26,259 nt of DNA from an uncultured Terriglobus sp. (GCA_937871605.1 CALMRM010000109.1:1-26259), one strand, 5' to 3'; positions 8,112 through 16,117 are shown, counted from the first letter of the stretch. Translations and numbers: made by a program. Notes: generated by a model not told the origin, from the sequence alone.

Positions 8112-11100
8112 GGTGGAGGACCGCTCGGCTGTAGACAGCACGTTGCTCCAGCCTGGCTGGGGTGCAAGCCGCGGTTTAGGAGAGCTTTCTATTAACACCC
8201 AGAAGATTTCGTTTCTGCTGTCCGCCTGCGCCCTCGTGACGCTTGCGCCGGCTGGTATGCAGGGTCAGACAGTGACCGCCACCATCACAGGCACGGTGCT
8301 CGACCCCAGCGGCGCCGCTGTTCCAAACGCCGCGGTTACCGCCGTCAACGTCGCCACGGGCGTGCGTTCTACGGCCACCAGCAACAGCAGCGGCTCATAC
8401 TCGATCCGCTTTCTGCCCATTGGCGCGTACACCGTTCAGGTCGAGGCGACTGGGTTTGCGCCCCTTACCCTGCCGCAGGTGCAGCTCGAAATCAGCCAGA
8501 CGGCAAAGCTCGATGCGCACGTCTCCGTAAATGCCAGCACCACGTCTGTCGATGTTGAAAGCAGCGCAACGCCCATTCTGGACACCACGGACGGCACCAT
8601 CGGCCTTTCGCTGACAGAGCAGCAGATCCAGACCATCCCGCTGAACGGGCGCAATTTCTCCTCCGTCACGCTGTTCGAGCCGGGCGCCGTCAACACCGAT
8701 CCTTCCGGTCTGACCGGCAACAATGCTATCGAGCGCAATACGTACAACAACGGCATCGTGTCGATGAACGGCAACCGTGCGCAGGCCAACAACTACACCC
8801 TCGACGGCATTGACATGAACGAGGGCCAGAACAATCTCATCGGCTACAACCCGGCTCCTGACGCCATTGCTGAAATTCACGTCATCACCGCAAATGCACC
8901 CGCCTCCTACGGCAACGTGAACGGTGGCGACATCGTCACGGTGCTGAAAAGCGGCACCAACCAGTTCCACGGTTCGGCTTACGGCTACCTGCAGAACCAA
9001 GACCTGAACGCCAACACCTGGGCGCACGGGCACCAGCAGGACCCCGCGGACCGGCAGCCCATCGACCGCTACACACAGACGCAGTTCGGTGGCACGTTTG
9101 GCGGCCCCATTAAGCGGGACAAGCTGTTCTTCTTCGTCGATTACGAGGGCGTGCGCCGCCACACCGGCGGCACCGGCACAGCCAGCGTACTCACGCAGGC
9201 CATGCGCGGCGGCGACTTCTCGGCTGTATCCAAGCAGCTCTACGACACGCAGAACAACTTTGCCCCGTACGTAGGCAATCGTGTTCCGATCGTAAGCCCA
9301 GTGGCAACGTACCTGTTTGCACACCCTGAGCTGTACCCGCTGCCAAACTCCGGCGCGCAGGATGGGCTGGTCGAGAACAATTACACCGGCAGCACCCGCA
9401 GCTTTGTCGTTCGCAATCAGGGCGACTTGAAAATCGAGTGGGATCCTCGCCCGAACGATAAGATCACCGGCTTCTACTCGCAGTCGCGCGCCTACGACGG
9501 CCAAACGGCGGTGCTGGCCATCAGCTTTCCGGCGCAAAACGTCTACCCCACCAAGATGTTCGGCACCACCTGGGTGCACACCTTCTCCCCCACGGTGGTC
9601 AACGAGGCGCGCGCAGGCTTTCTGCGTGTGCGCTGGGATAACGGCGTGCCCACCGACCCAACCGGCCTGTTCGGCTTGACCGGCAACAAGGTCGTCGGCA
9701 TTCCCTTCGGTACGCAGACCTACGTCGGCTTCTCCAGCCAGGGCTTTGGCGACAACATCAGTTCGTTCGGCACGCCGGGTGCGCCACAGATCCTGCGGGA
9801 TAACACGTTCTCGTACTACGACAGCGTCACCATCCAAAAAGGCCGCCAAACGTTCACAGTGGGTGCCCAGGCGATTCGGTATCAGCAGAACTATGCGCTC
9901 TCGGGGGCGCAGGGTTCGCTGGGGCAGTTCAGCTACGATGGCACCTTTACCGGCGACGGCACGGACACCGGCTACAGCGGTGCGGATTTTGTGTTGGATC
10001 GTGCAAAGAGCGACAGCATCGCCATCCCGGGCGGCAGCGGCCTGGTGGGCAACCGGCAGTGGCGCACTGCGGGCTTCTTCCAGGACGACTGGAAGGTCAC
10101 GAGCAATCTGACGCTCAACTTCGGCGTCCGCTACGAGTACGACCAGCGCTGGAATGAGGTGCACAACCGCACGGCAAACGTACTGCTTTCTGGGCCAAAC
10201 ATGGGCAAGGTGGAGTACGCCGGGTCCGTGCCCACGGGCGCACCGGCTGGATCGATCGTGTGCGACAACATTTCCTGCTACCAGCCCACCCGCAACCAGC
10301 TGCAGCCGCGCTTCGGCTTCGCCTACCAGGCGGCCTCGCGCATGGTGCTGCGCGGCGGCTACGGCACCACTAGCTTCTTTGAGGGCGACGCCAACAACCA
10401 GCGGTTGACCTACCAGAACCCGTTCCTCGCGTTCTCCCAACCAACGGCTCCGGTCCCGGTGCCGGCGAGTGCGGCGACGCCCTATAGCCCCGGCGCTCCC
10501 ATCCACGCAGCGCAGGGCTTCGCCATCAACGGTGTGGACAACAGTGGTGCGAGTTTTGGTGCCTGGCCGCAGAACATCAAGCCCGCCTACCTGCATGAAT
10601 TCAACCTGACAACAGAGTTCGCCCTGAACAACAAGCTGTCGCTTTCCACCAGCTATGTGGGCGAGTCAGGCCAGCACCTGGCCGACTACCGTAACGGCAA
10701 TCAGCTTACGTTGAACCAGTCGCGCGCCATCGTCGCAAACGGAAACACTGTTACCGCTGCGACAGCTGCGCCGTTTGCCGGTCTTGTCGGCCAGAATGGC
10801 ACCCTGCTCATCACGGAGTCCGCAGCCATGATGAACTTCAACGCTGCGCAGGTCACGCTGCGCGACCGCGGCGAACATGGCCTGACGTACACGGTCAACT
10901 ACACCTACTCCAAGGCCCTGACAAACAGTGCGGGTAACTACACACCCGCGAACATCAATGGCCAGAACGGCGCATTTCAGGACGGGTACAACAGCGCGGC
11001 CGACTACGGCTTATCTGGCACAGACGTCGCACATAACTTCTCCGCGGTCGCGGTGTACACGGTGCCCTTCGGCCGCGGCATGCAGTTTGGCAGCCACCTG

Positions 11101-11604
11101 AACCGTGCGGCAGACCTCGTGCTGGGTGGCTGGTCCGTGTCGTCCAGCTTCGTGGCGTACTCCGGCTTTCCCGTTACCGTCAACGGGCCTAACAACACGG
11201 GGACGAACACGGAGGGGCAACTTCGTGCCAATCACTACCGCACGCTGAAGGTGCGCAACCGCAGCGTGGATCACTGGTTCGGTACCGATGCATCCGCCAC
11301 GCCGTGCACCGGTGGCGACAACGGCACCTGCGCCTATGGCCCCGCGGCGAACCTGAGCTTCGGCACAGCATCCGTCGGCTCGGAGCGTACGCCGAAGTAC
11401 CTGAATATTGACTCGTCCCTGTTTAAAGACTTCCACATCACCGAGCACCAGGCACTTGGCTTCCGTGCCGATGCGTTCAACGTGGGCAACATCGCCAGCT
11501 ACGGCAACCCGGATAGCAATGTGACCGACACCAACTTTGGCCAGATCACGAACACGCGGAGCGCCTCGCGCGTGCTACAACTCCAACTTCACTACGCGTT
11601 TTAA
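8110..11604 (+). CDS. Oar-type TonB-dependent outer-membrane receptor, intact
   Basis: Large outer-membrane receptor of the acidobacterial Oar-like type, probably importing or binding oligosaccharides. It is 1164 residues from the ATG at 8110. A hydrophobic signal segment lies at about 32-50 (KISFLLSACALVTLAPAG), a carboxypeptidase-regulatory-like beta-sandwich at 54-140, and the plug at about 165-310 with IPLNGRNFSS (176-185) and GGDIVTVLKSGTNQFHGS. The long beta-barrel ends in the aromatic C-terminus LQLHYAF. The start is uncertain. ATG 8110 gives an abnormally long, proline- and glycine-containing stretch before the signal peptide and overlaps a possible -10 box, whereas ATT 8191 has an ideal ribosome-binding site and yields a normal signal peptide. 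It is divergent from the GH51 arabinofuranosidase, so arabinose-containing glycans are a reasonable but unproven ligand. Confidence 0.92.
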   Translation: MVEDRSAVDSTLLQPGWGASRGLGELSINTQKISFLLSACALVTLAPAGMQGQTVTATITGTVLDPSGAAVPNAAVTAVNVATGVRSTATSNSSGSYSIRFLPIGAYTVQVEATGFAPLTLPQVQLEISQTAKLDAHVSVNASTTSVDVESSATPILDTTDGTIGLSLTEQQIQTIPLNGRNFSSVTLFEPGAVNTDPSGLTGNNAIERNTYNNGIVSMNGNRAQANNYTLDGIDMNEGQNNLIGYNPAPDAIAEIHVITANAPASYGNVNGGDIVTVLKSGTNQFHGSAYGYLQNQDLNANTWAHGHQQDPADRQPIDRYTQTQFGGTFGGPIKRDKLFFFVDYEGVRRHTGGTGTASVLTQAMRGGDFSAVSKQLYDTQNNFAPYVGNRVPIVSPVATYLFAHPELYPLPNSGAQDGLVENNYTGSTRSFVVRNQGDLKIEWDPRPNDKITGFYSQSRAYDGQTAVLAISFPAQNVYPTKMFGTTWVHTFSPTVVNEARAGFLRVRWDNGVPTDPTGLFGLTGNKVVGIPFGTQTYVGFSSQGFGDNISSFGTPGAPQILRDNTFSYYDSVTIQKGRQTFTVGAQAIRYQQNYALSGAQGSLGQFSYDGTFTGDGTDTGYSGADFVLDRAKSDSIAIPGGSGLVGNRQWRTAGFFQDDWKVTSNLTLNFGVRYEYDQRWNEVHNRTANVLLSGPNMGKVEYAGSVPTGAPAGSIVCDNISCYQPTRNQLQPRFGFAYQAASRMVLRGGYGTTSFFEGDANNQRLTYQNPFLAFSQPTAPVPVPASAATPYSPGAPIHAAQGFAINGVDNSGASFGAWPQNIKPAYLHEFNLTTEFALNNKLSLSTSYVGESGQHLADYRNGNQLTLNQSRAIVANGNTVTAATAAPFAGLVGQNGTLLITESAAMMNFNAAQVTLRDRGEHGLTYTVNYTYSKALTNSAGNYTPANINGQNGAFQDGYNSAADYGLSGTDVAHNFSAVAVYTVPFGRGMQFGSHLNRAADLVLGGWSVSSSFVAYSGFPVTVNGPNNTGTNTEGQLRANHYRTLKVRNRSVDHWFGTDASATPCTGGDNGTCAYGPAANLSFGTASVGSERTPKYLNIDSSLFKDFHITEHQALGFRADAFNVGNIASYGNPDSNVTDTNFGQITNTRSASRVLQLQLHYAF
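8178..8184 (+). promoter_or_regulatory. Strong Shine-Dalgarno ahead of a candidate ATT start
   Basis: AGGAGAG at 8178-8184 is the best ribosome-binding match near this gene. The in-frame codon eight bases after AGGAG is ATT (8191-8193). No ATG, GTG or TTG in the receptor frame sits at a usable distance. Confidence 0.5.
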
Positions 11605-11632
11605 GCAATGGGGAAGCAAACTCGTCACTTGA

Positions 11633-11669
11633 GCACACAAATGCGCGCGTAAGGCGTGCATTTGTGTGC
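11633..11669 (+). terminator. Long hairpin after the TonB receptor gene
   Basis: A 16-base arm (11633-11648, GCACACAAATGCGCGC) pairs with 11654-11669 with a single G-T wobble and a five-base loop GTAAG, 28 bases past the receptor stop. It is followed by a mixed T-rich stretch (TTCTTTT near 11681), so it probably ends receptor transcription, although the T-run is displaced. Confidence 0.65.
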
Positions 11670-11706
11670 ATTCAAGGCTTCTTTTGCTTACTAATTGTTT
11701 CTTAAA

Positions 11707-11732
11707 GACACTTTCTGTAGCGCCAAAGTGTC
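11707..11732. terminator. Second hairpin in the convergent gap
   Basis: GACACTTT (11707-11714) pairs with AAAGTGTC (11725-11732) across a ten-base loop. It lies between the convergent receptor and kinase-cassette genes and could work on either strand. Confidence 0.45.
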
Positions 11733-11738
11733 GCTTTC

Positions 11739-11754
11739 GTGCGCTCTAGCGCAC
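11739..11754. terminator. Third hairpin in the convergent gap
   Basis: GTGCGC (11739-11744) pairs with GCGCAC (11749-11754) around the four-base loop TCTA. It is the hairpin nearest to the end of the minus-strand cassette (stop at 11808) and may close that transcript. Confidence 0.4.
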
Positions 11755-11807
11755 CCTGCCGTGCGCTTTTGTCACCATCGTTTCGGCCTTCGAACCGTGC
11801 AGGAGAG

Positions 11808-12278
11808 CTACGCCCCAGGTGTAGGTTCAGGGTCAACCGTTAGGATGGTTAACAATTTCAGGAACTCCTCGTAATCGGGGCGAACTCGTTGTAAGGAACG
11901 GTCTGTCGTCGTCAGCGTCACAATGCCGATCCACTTTGCGACGCGGACGTACGTCTGCACCTGAACAACGCCCGTGCCGCGCATCGGCTGATGGCGTATC
12001 AGCAGCAGCATGCTCTCATCGGCCTGCTCGGCGAGCAGTTTGCTTGGCTGCGGTCCGGCGAAGTCCGGCTGGTCGAATTGCCGGCTGAGCATGGCCTTCT
12101 GGGCCTCGACATACGGTTGCAGCTTGTCACCGGCCAGCAGTGTGTCGCCGTTCAGGTGAATGTTGCTGGCGGGGTCGGGCACGTTGTGCCGCAGCCCGAA
12201 ATCCGGCATAAAGAACCACCCCGCCGGCGCGCTGCTGATCCCCCAGCGGCCGATGCGTGCAGCGGCAAGCGTGCTCAC
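11808..12278 (-). CDS. DcrB/DUF1795-like small protein, last gene of the kinase cassette
   Basis: 156 residues from a GTG at 12278. That GTG overlaps the preceding gene's TGA by four bases (GTGA), the same arrangement used one gene earlier, which is why I chose it over the ATG at 12209. The body has the pattern of the DcrB/DUF1795 fold: an N-terminal strand leading to WFFMPDFGLRHN, then NIHLNGDTLLAG, an amphipathic helix (LQPYVEAQKAMLSRQF), paired beta strands with MLLLIRHQPM and VVQVQTYVRVAKWIGIVTLT, and a final helix DYEEFLKLLTIL. Some DUF1795 proteins (EagR type) are chaperones for type VI secretion effectors, but nothing in the window shows a secretion system, so that role is not claimed. 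There is no signal peptide. The family call is from pattern only and is moderate. Confidence 0.75.
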   Translation of the reverse strand: MSTLAAARIGRWGISSAPAGWFFMPDFGLRHNVPDPASNIHLNGDTLLAGDKLQPYVEAQKAMLSRQFDQPDFAGPQPSKLLAEQADESMLLLIRHQPMRGTGVVQVQTYVRVAKWIGIVTLTTTDRSLQRVRPDYEEFLKLLTILTVDPEPTPGA

Positions 12279-12655
12279 AGCCCTGCCGCCTCTGAGCCGC
12301 TGGCCGCAGCGGCAATCTGCCACGCGGTAAGCACCAGCAGTTGCCGTTTTTGGAGCACCTCGGCAACATCTGCGGCATACCCATCCATGCGACGCGCAAG
12401 CAGGCGGAGGTCTGCCGCGCGGGTCAGCAGAGGCTCACGCGCTCCTGTGTGGAAGGCATCCATGTCGCGGAGCAGGTCTCGCTCCTCCTGCTGTAAGAGC
12501 GTGACGGCGCGCTGCAGGCGGGTCAGCGACGGGTCGCCAGGCTTGCCCGACTCAATGGCTGTGTTCAGGGCCGCAAGCAAGTCCGCAAAATTTTTCTGCA
12601 GCCGTGCCGCGGCAGCGGCAGGCACGCGCTCCGGATGCGAGTAGGGTGCTCTCAC
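12275..12655 (-). CDS. Hypothetical helical protein between the kinase and DUF1795-like genes
   Basis: I do not recognise this family. It has 126 residues starting at GTG 12655, which overlaps the kinase stop TGA (12654-12652) by four bases; longer frames extending into the kinase gene are rejected. After an alanine-rich start, nearly the whole chain looks alpha-helical: FADLLAALNTAIES, LTRLQRAVTLLQQEERDLLRDM, LLTRAADLRLLARRMDGYAADV and LLVLTAWQIAAAAS have heptad-like spacing of leucines, suggesting a helical bundle or coiled coil. There is no signal peptide or clear membrane segment. Close coupling to the kinase and the next gene suggests it acts with them, as an adaptor or substrate, but this is inference. 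Confidence 0.75.
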   Translation of the reverse strand: MRAPYSHPERVPAAAAARLQKNFADLLAALNTAIESGKPGDPSLTRLQRAVTLLQQEERDLLRDMDAFHTGAREPLLTRAADLRLLARRMDGYAADVAEVLQKRQLLVLTAWQIAAAASGSEAAGL

Positions 12656-14541
12656 GCCGCGCCTGCCATGCGGAAGCGCTGAATAGCGGCTGCGGGGGCA
12701 ACGTCTGCCGGAACCCAAACCTGCAACTTGCCGGTGAGCACGCCTTCGCCCGCCCATCCTTTCACAGGGTCACCCTGCGGGATGGTGAGCACCAGGACAT
12801 GGCTCCCGGAGTTCCAGGCATCGTGCGGGGTCGCAGCCACGGGTGGGTCGGCGGTCCAGAAGCTGTTCGAACCGGCCGTGCCGTCCGCATCTGTCAGTGC
12901 GTACAGGGTCGTTCCCGGCAGCAGGTTGGCCGGTACCACGGCCTGAAAGGTGCAGGTCGCTTCCGGCGGTAGGGCTGGCCATCCCTCCTGCTTCAGTTCG
13001 ATGGGCGGCAAGCCTTGTCCAGCATCGGCAAAGGTGCGCGTGGTGCCATCCTTTTGCAGCGCGGCGGCAGTACTGGCATGCATCGGTGCCGATGCCTCTC
13101 CCGCTGCCGCAGGGCTGCCACCGCTGGCTGCGGGCGGCGCTGCCTTAAATCCCGCCTTGTCGACGCGAATGTCCTGCACCCCGGCCGTCGTATCCACCAG
13201 CAGCTGCCCGTTTGCCGCTGTTTGTCCCTTTGGCACGCCGTTGACATACACCTGGACCCCGGCCTGCTTGGTCCGGACGAGTAACTTCGCTGCCTCGGCG
13301 GGTACAGGTGAGGCAGCAGGTACCGAGGGTGCAATCGTCGGCGCGGGCGTTGTGCCTGTTGCAGATGCGGTTGGCGTCGTGCTGTCCGCAGCAGGAACCG
13401 CGTGCGAACGCTCGTGCAGCACGTAGGCTGTGCCACCGGCAGCCAGAGCCAGTACAGCCGCTGCTGCAATCCCAATCGTGAGGGAGGAACGCTTGTTCCT
13501 GACGCCGGTGGGTGCCTGAGTGACGGGGAACGGTGCAGGCGTTGCTGCTGCGGCCACTGGTGCTGGCGTCGCAACAGGTGCTGGCTCCGCGGGCGTGACG
13601 GGTATGGCTGCTGCCAGGGTCGGCGTGTCAATGGCTGTGCAGAGAGAGGCGGCCATCACGGGCCGCAGGGTCGATGGCCCGGAACTCGCACCGTGACCGT
13701 GGAGTTGCTTCAGCAGTTCGTCCACGGAACTGTAGCGCTCCGTGCGATCCTTTCGCAGCAGCCGCTGGATGATCTCGTCGCACATCGGCGGAATGGTCGC
13801 GTCATACTGCAGCACCGACGGTGGCGGCGTGGAAAGATGGGCAATCTGAATGGCTGTGGCGGACTGGTTCTCAAAGGGCCGGTGTCCTGTCAGCAGCTCA
13901 AAAAACACGACGCCCAGCGAGTACAGGTCGCTACGGCTGTCGCAGGCCTCGCCGCGGATCTGCTCCGGGCTCATGTAGAAGGGCGTGCCCAGCGCCTCAC
14001 CGGGCCGCGTCAGGCCGTCGGCCTCGGCCACGTCGGTGATCTTTGATATGCCGAAATCCAGAATCTTGATGCGCCCGGTGGTGTCCAGGTGCATGTTTGC
14101 GGGCTTCAGGTCACGGTGCACCACATGCTTCGATTCGGCCCAACAGAGTGCCTCAGCCGCCTGTGCAATCACACCCGCTGCCGCCGCAATGCTCAGCTTG
14201 CCTTCCCGGCGCAGGTAGCTCGACATGTCTTCGCCAGAGACGAACTGCATCACCAGGTAGTGCAGGCCGCGTCCCTCACCAATGTCGAAAATCGGCACAA
14301 TATTGGGGTGTCCCGACAGCGACGCAGCAGTCGTGGCTTCCTGTTTGAAGCGCGCCACAATACTTGGGTCCTGCGCCAGGTGGTCGGCAAGAATCTTGAT
14401 GGCGAACAGGCCGCCATGCGCGCGGTGCCGCGCTAGCAGCACCTGTGCCATGCCGCCGCCACCCACGTGGCACAGGATCTGGTACTTATTGCCCAGCAGC
14501 GCGTCAATGTCTGCCTGTTGCTGCTCCACTCGTGTTGTCAT
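12652..14541 (-). CDS. Membrane-bound Ser/Thr protein kinase with PEGA domain
   Basis: A 629-residue Hanks-type kinase of the PknB class. The cytoplasmic kinase domain spans about 20-280: glycine loop GGGGMAQV (27-34), ATP-binding K49, catalytic HRDLKPAN with D144, DFG (162-164) and GTPFYMSPEQ (185-194) after an activation loop with few phosphorylatable residues. A proline/alanine-rich linker leads to one membrane helix (353-375). Outside it are a second P/A/T-rich linker, a PEGA domain (about 418-467, VQVYVNGVPKGQT) and a beta-rich C-terminal domain (about 510-615) that I do not recognise. The ATG at 14541 overlaps the phosphatase stop (ATGA). The paired phosphatase upstream is the expected antagonist. 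Confidence 0.95.
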   Translation of the reverse strand: MTTRVEQQQADIDALLGNKYQILCHVGGGGMAQVLLARHRAHGGLFAIKILADHLAQDPSIVARFKQEATTAASLSGHPNIVPIFDIGEGRGLHYLVMQFVSGEDMSSYLRREGKLSIAAAAGVIAQAAEALCWAESKHVVHRDLKPANMHLDTTGRIKILDFGISKITDVAEADGLTRPGEALGTPFYMSPEQIRGEACDSRSDLYSLGVVFFELLTGHRPFENQSATAIQIAHLSTPPPSVLQYDATIPPMCDEIIQRLLRKDRTERYSSVDELLKQLHGHGASSGPSTLRPVMAASLCTAIDTPTLAAAIPVTPAEPAPVATPAPVAAAATPAPFPVTQAPTGVRNKRSSLTIGIAAAAVLALAAGGTAYVLHERSHAVPAADSTTPTASATGTTPAPTIAPSVPAASPVPAEAAKLLVRTKQAGVQVYVNGVPKGQTAANGQLLVDTTAGVQDIRVDKAGFKAAPPAASGGSPAAAGEASAPMHASTAAALQKDGTTRTFADAGQGLPPIELKQEGWPALPPEATCTFQAVVPANLLPGTTLYALTDADGTAGSNSFWTADPPVAATPHDAWNSGSHVLVLTIPQGDPVKGWAGEGVLTGKLQVWVPADVAPAAAIQRFRMAGAA

Positions 14542-15269
14542 CAGGCCTCCACCAAAAGGCAGGTCACGTTGTCCGACGCCCCGAAGGCTTTTACGGCCTC
14601 AATCAGCTGCTCGCACGCCAGGCTGACGGTAGGCGCAGCATGCACAATCCGGGCGATGTCCGCGTCGGGCAGGTGCTTCATCAGTCCGTCCGATGCCAGC
14701 AGCACACGGTCACCCGATTGCAGTTGTGCGCCAAAGAGGTCGGGCTGCACGTCCGGTCCAATGCCCACGGCACGGGTAATCACGTTAAAGCTGGGGTGGT
14801 TTGGCGGTAACGGATGACCGCTGCGCTCCGACTCCGCGCCCAGGGAGTGGTCCACCGTGATCACGCTGGCTGTGCCATCGCGCAGCAGGTACGCGCGGCT
14901 GTCGCCAATGTTTGCAATGACGGCATTGCCGCTCGCAATGCAGAGCACCACCAGGGTTGCGCCCATGCTGTTGTACTTGGGATTGGCCACGGCCTGCTGG
15001 TACACGCTCGCATTAGCGTGCGCCGTGGCGTAGTACAGGCGGTGCTGCATCGGGGTACTGCGGTAGGCGCCATCCGTCAGGGTGTGCCGGTAGTGTGCCA
15101 GGGTACTCTCGATCGCAATGTGGCTTGCCACCTCACCGGCGGCGCTGCCACCCATGCCGTCCGAAACCGCAAAGATGCCTGCCTCGGTGTCATAGCCGAA
15201 GCTGTCCTCGTTGTTCGTGCGGCGACATCCCACGTCGGAAAGGGCGGCTACTTGCAGCATTGCTGTCAT
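14541..15269 (-). CDS. PP2C-family Ser/Thr protein phosphatase (PstP/PrpC type)
   Basis: 242-residue soluble PPM-family phosphatase, expected to reverse phosphorylation by the kinase encoded immediately downstream. The metal-binding and catalytic motifs are complete: RTNNEDS (17-23), VSDGMGG (35-41), GDSRAYLL (122-129), VITRAVG (163-169), LLASDGL (190-196) and DNVT (233-236). There is no membrane anchor. It is the first gene of the four-gene cassette and its TGA overlaps the kinase ATG. GGAG lies 13 bases upstream of the ATG, a poor spacing, and the alternative ATG three codons inside has no better site. Divergent from rpmH across a 364-base gap. Confidence 0.95.
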   Translation of the reverse strand: MTAMLQVAALSDVGCRRTNNEDSFGYDTEAGIFAVSDGMGGSAAGEVASHIAIESTLAHYRHTLTDGAYRSTPMQHRLYYATAHANASVYQQAVANPKYNSMGATLVVLCIASGNAVIANIGDSRAYLLRDGTASVITVDHSLGAESERSGHPLPPNHPSFNVITRAVGIGPDVQPDLFGAQLQSGDRVLLASDGLMKHLPDADIARIVHAAPTVSLACEQLIEAVKAFGASDNVTCLLVEA

Positions 15270-15633
15270 CTGCTTGGGCGTGCTCCAGGCTCGGCACGCC
15301 CCATGGTATCGCAGTCGTTCGCGGGAACCTATGACACGTCTCCGTGCAAGCCTGCGCGTGCGGGTACGCGCCTGGGTGGTTCCGTAACCAGATCCAGTTG
15401 CCGCTCGCTAGGACGCTCCCCTGCGGGGTCATCGGCGGCTCTCCGGTGGTGTACCAGGTGCTCTCCCTCCGGGCGCAGTGCTTTCCGCCTTGTGGATTTT
15501 GCGGTACCATAAGGCGTTGTCCGCAGTCGCCCAGCGACACGTGGCCGTGCTGCCGTTTGTGGCTCGCCGCATGGACACCTCAAAATTTTTCATCTCAGCG
15601 TGGCCCCGCCCCTGAGAGCAGGAGACTCGTTCC
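15270..15633. other. Divergent intergenic region between the phosphatase gene and rpmH
   Basis: This 364-base stretch carries no believable gene and should hold the promoters of both the phosphatase/kinase cassette (-) and rpmH (+). A TACCAT -10-like hexamer occurs at 15505-15510 without a convincing -35. A single 7-of-9 DnaA-box-like match (TGTGGATTT, 15491-15499) stands alone. An AGGAG at 15620-15624 serves rpmH. Confidence 0.5.
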
Positions 15634-15789
15634 ATGCCCAAGCGCACGTTTCAGCCCAACCGCCGCCACCGCGCCAAGACGCACGGCTTTTTGACCCGCA
15701 TGAAGACCAAGGCCGGTCAAAACGTGCTGAGCCGCCGCCGCGCCAAGGGCCGCCATAAGATCGCTGTCTCCGCAGGCTTCCGCGACTAG
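15634..15789 (+). CDS. rpmH: 50S ribosomal protein L34
   Basis: A 51-residue, strongly basic protein of the large ribosomal subunit. The family signature is clear: MPKRTFQPNRRHRAKTHGF at the start and GRHKIAVSAG near the end, with RRRAKG before it. AGGAG lies nine bases before the ATG. The N-terminal KRTFQP and the length are normal for L34, which usually runs 44-52 residues. It is normally followed closely by rnpA; here rnpA starts about 850 bases further on, with two small minus-strand genes between. Confidence 0.97.
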   Translation: MPKRTFQPNRRHRAKTHGFLTRMKTKAGQNVLSRRRAKGRHKIAVSAGFRD

Positions 15790-15814
15790 TCGTTTCCTGA
15801 CCCATCCTCATCAT

Positions 15815-15840
15815 CGGCACGTTCCTTCGGGCGCGTGCCG
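15815..15840 (+). terminator. Hairpin after rpmH
   Basis: CGGCACG (15815-15821) pairs with CGTGCCG (15834-15840), followed by TTGTCGTTT. It lies 26 bases past the rpmH stop and may end that transcript, which would separate rpmH from rnpA transcription. Confidence 0.5.
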
Positions 15841-15907
15841 TTGTCGTTTGCGGCAAGTGGTCCCCTGCGCACGGAGTTTGCCGCCGTCAGCAACCGTGCT
15901 GGGGGGC

Positions 15908-16117
15908 TTACAGCAAACGAATTAGCCAGACAAGCAGGTACACGGCCGCCACAAACACGGCTTGGAAGAAGAGTGCGTACACAAAGCCGCGGAGCGGGCC
16001 TTCCGCCAGCTCAACAGGAGCCTCTCTCGGGATGTCCCGGCTGGCAGCATAATCTTTGCCAACGCCGTAGCCGTCTGCTATTTGCACTGGGCCACGGTAC
16101 GCCACCGGGGTGCTCAC
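15908..16117 (-). CDS. Small predicted single-pass membrane protein
   Basis: I do not recognise the family. It has 69 residues from a GTG. The N-terminal 45 residues are polar (GYGVGKDYAASRDIPREAP), and the C-terminus is one long hydrophobic helix, GFVYALFFQAVFVAAVYLLV, ending at WLIRLL, so it resembles a C-tail-anchored protein. No good ribosome-binding site is seen before the GTG, and the start may differ. It is antisense to and between rpmH and rnpA. The clear polar/hydrophobic division argues for a real gene. Confidence 0.55.
   Translation of the reverse strand: MSTPVAYRGPVQIADGYGVGKDYAASRDIPREAPVELAEGPLRGFVYALFFQAVFVAAVYLLVWLIRLL

Noticed and set aside
8395..10596. 733-codon open frame on the minus strand inside the receptor gene
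   Set aside because: It runs opposite a receptor with clear domain structure; its product is rich in R, V and H without any family motif, typical of antisense frames in GC-rich DNA.
12653..12757. Longer N-terminus for the 126-residue protein inside the kinase gene
   Set aside because: The added residues are arginine-rich shadow of the kinase tail; the GTGA overlap gives a natural start at 12655.
15491..15499. DnaA-box-like TGTGGATTT before rpmH
   Set aside because: A single imperfect match without neighbours is expected by chance.
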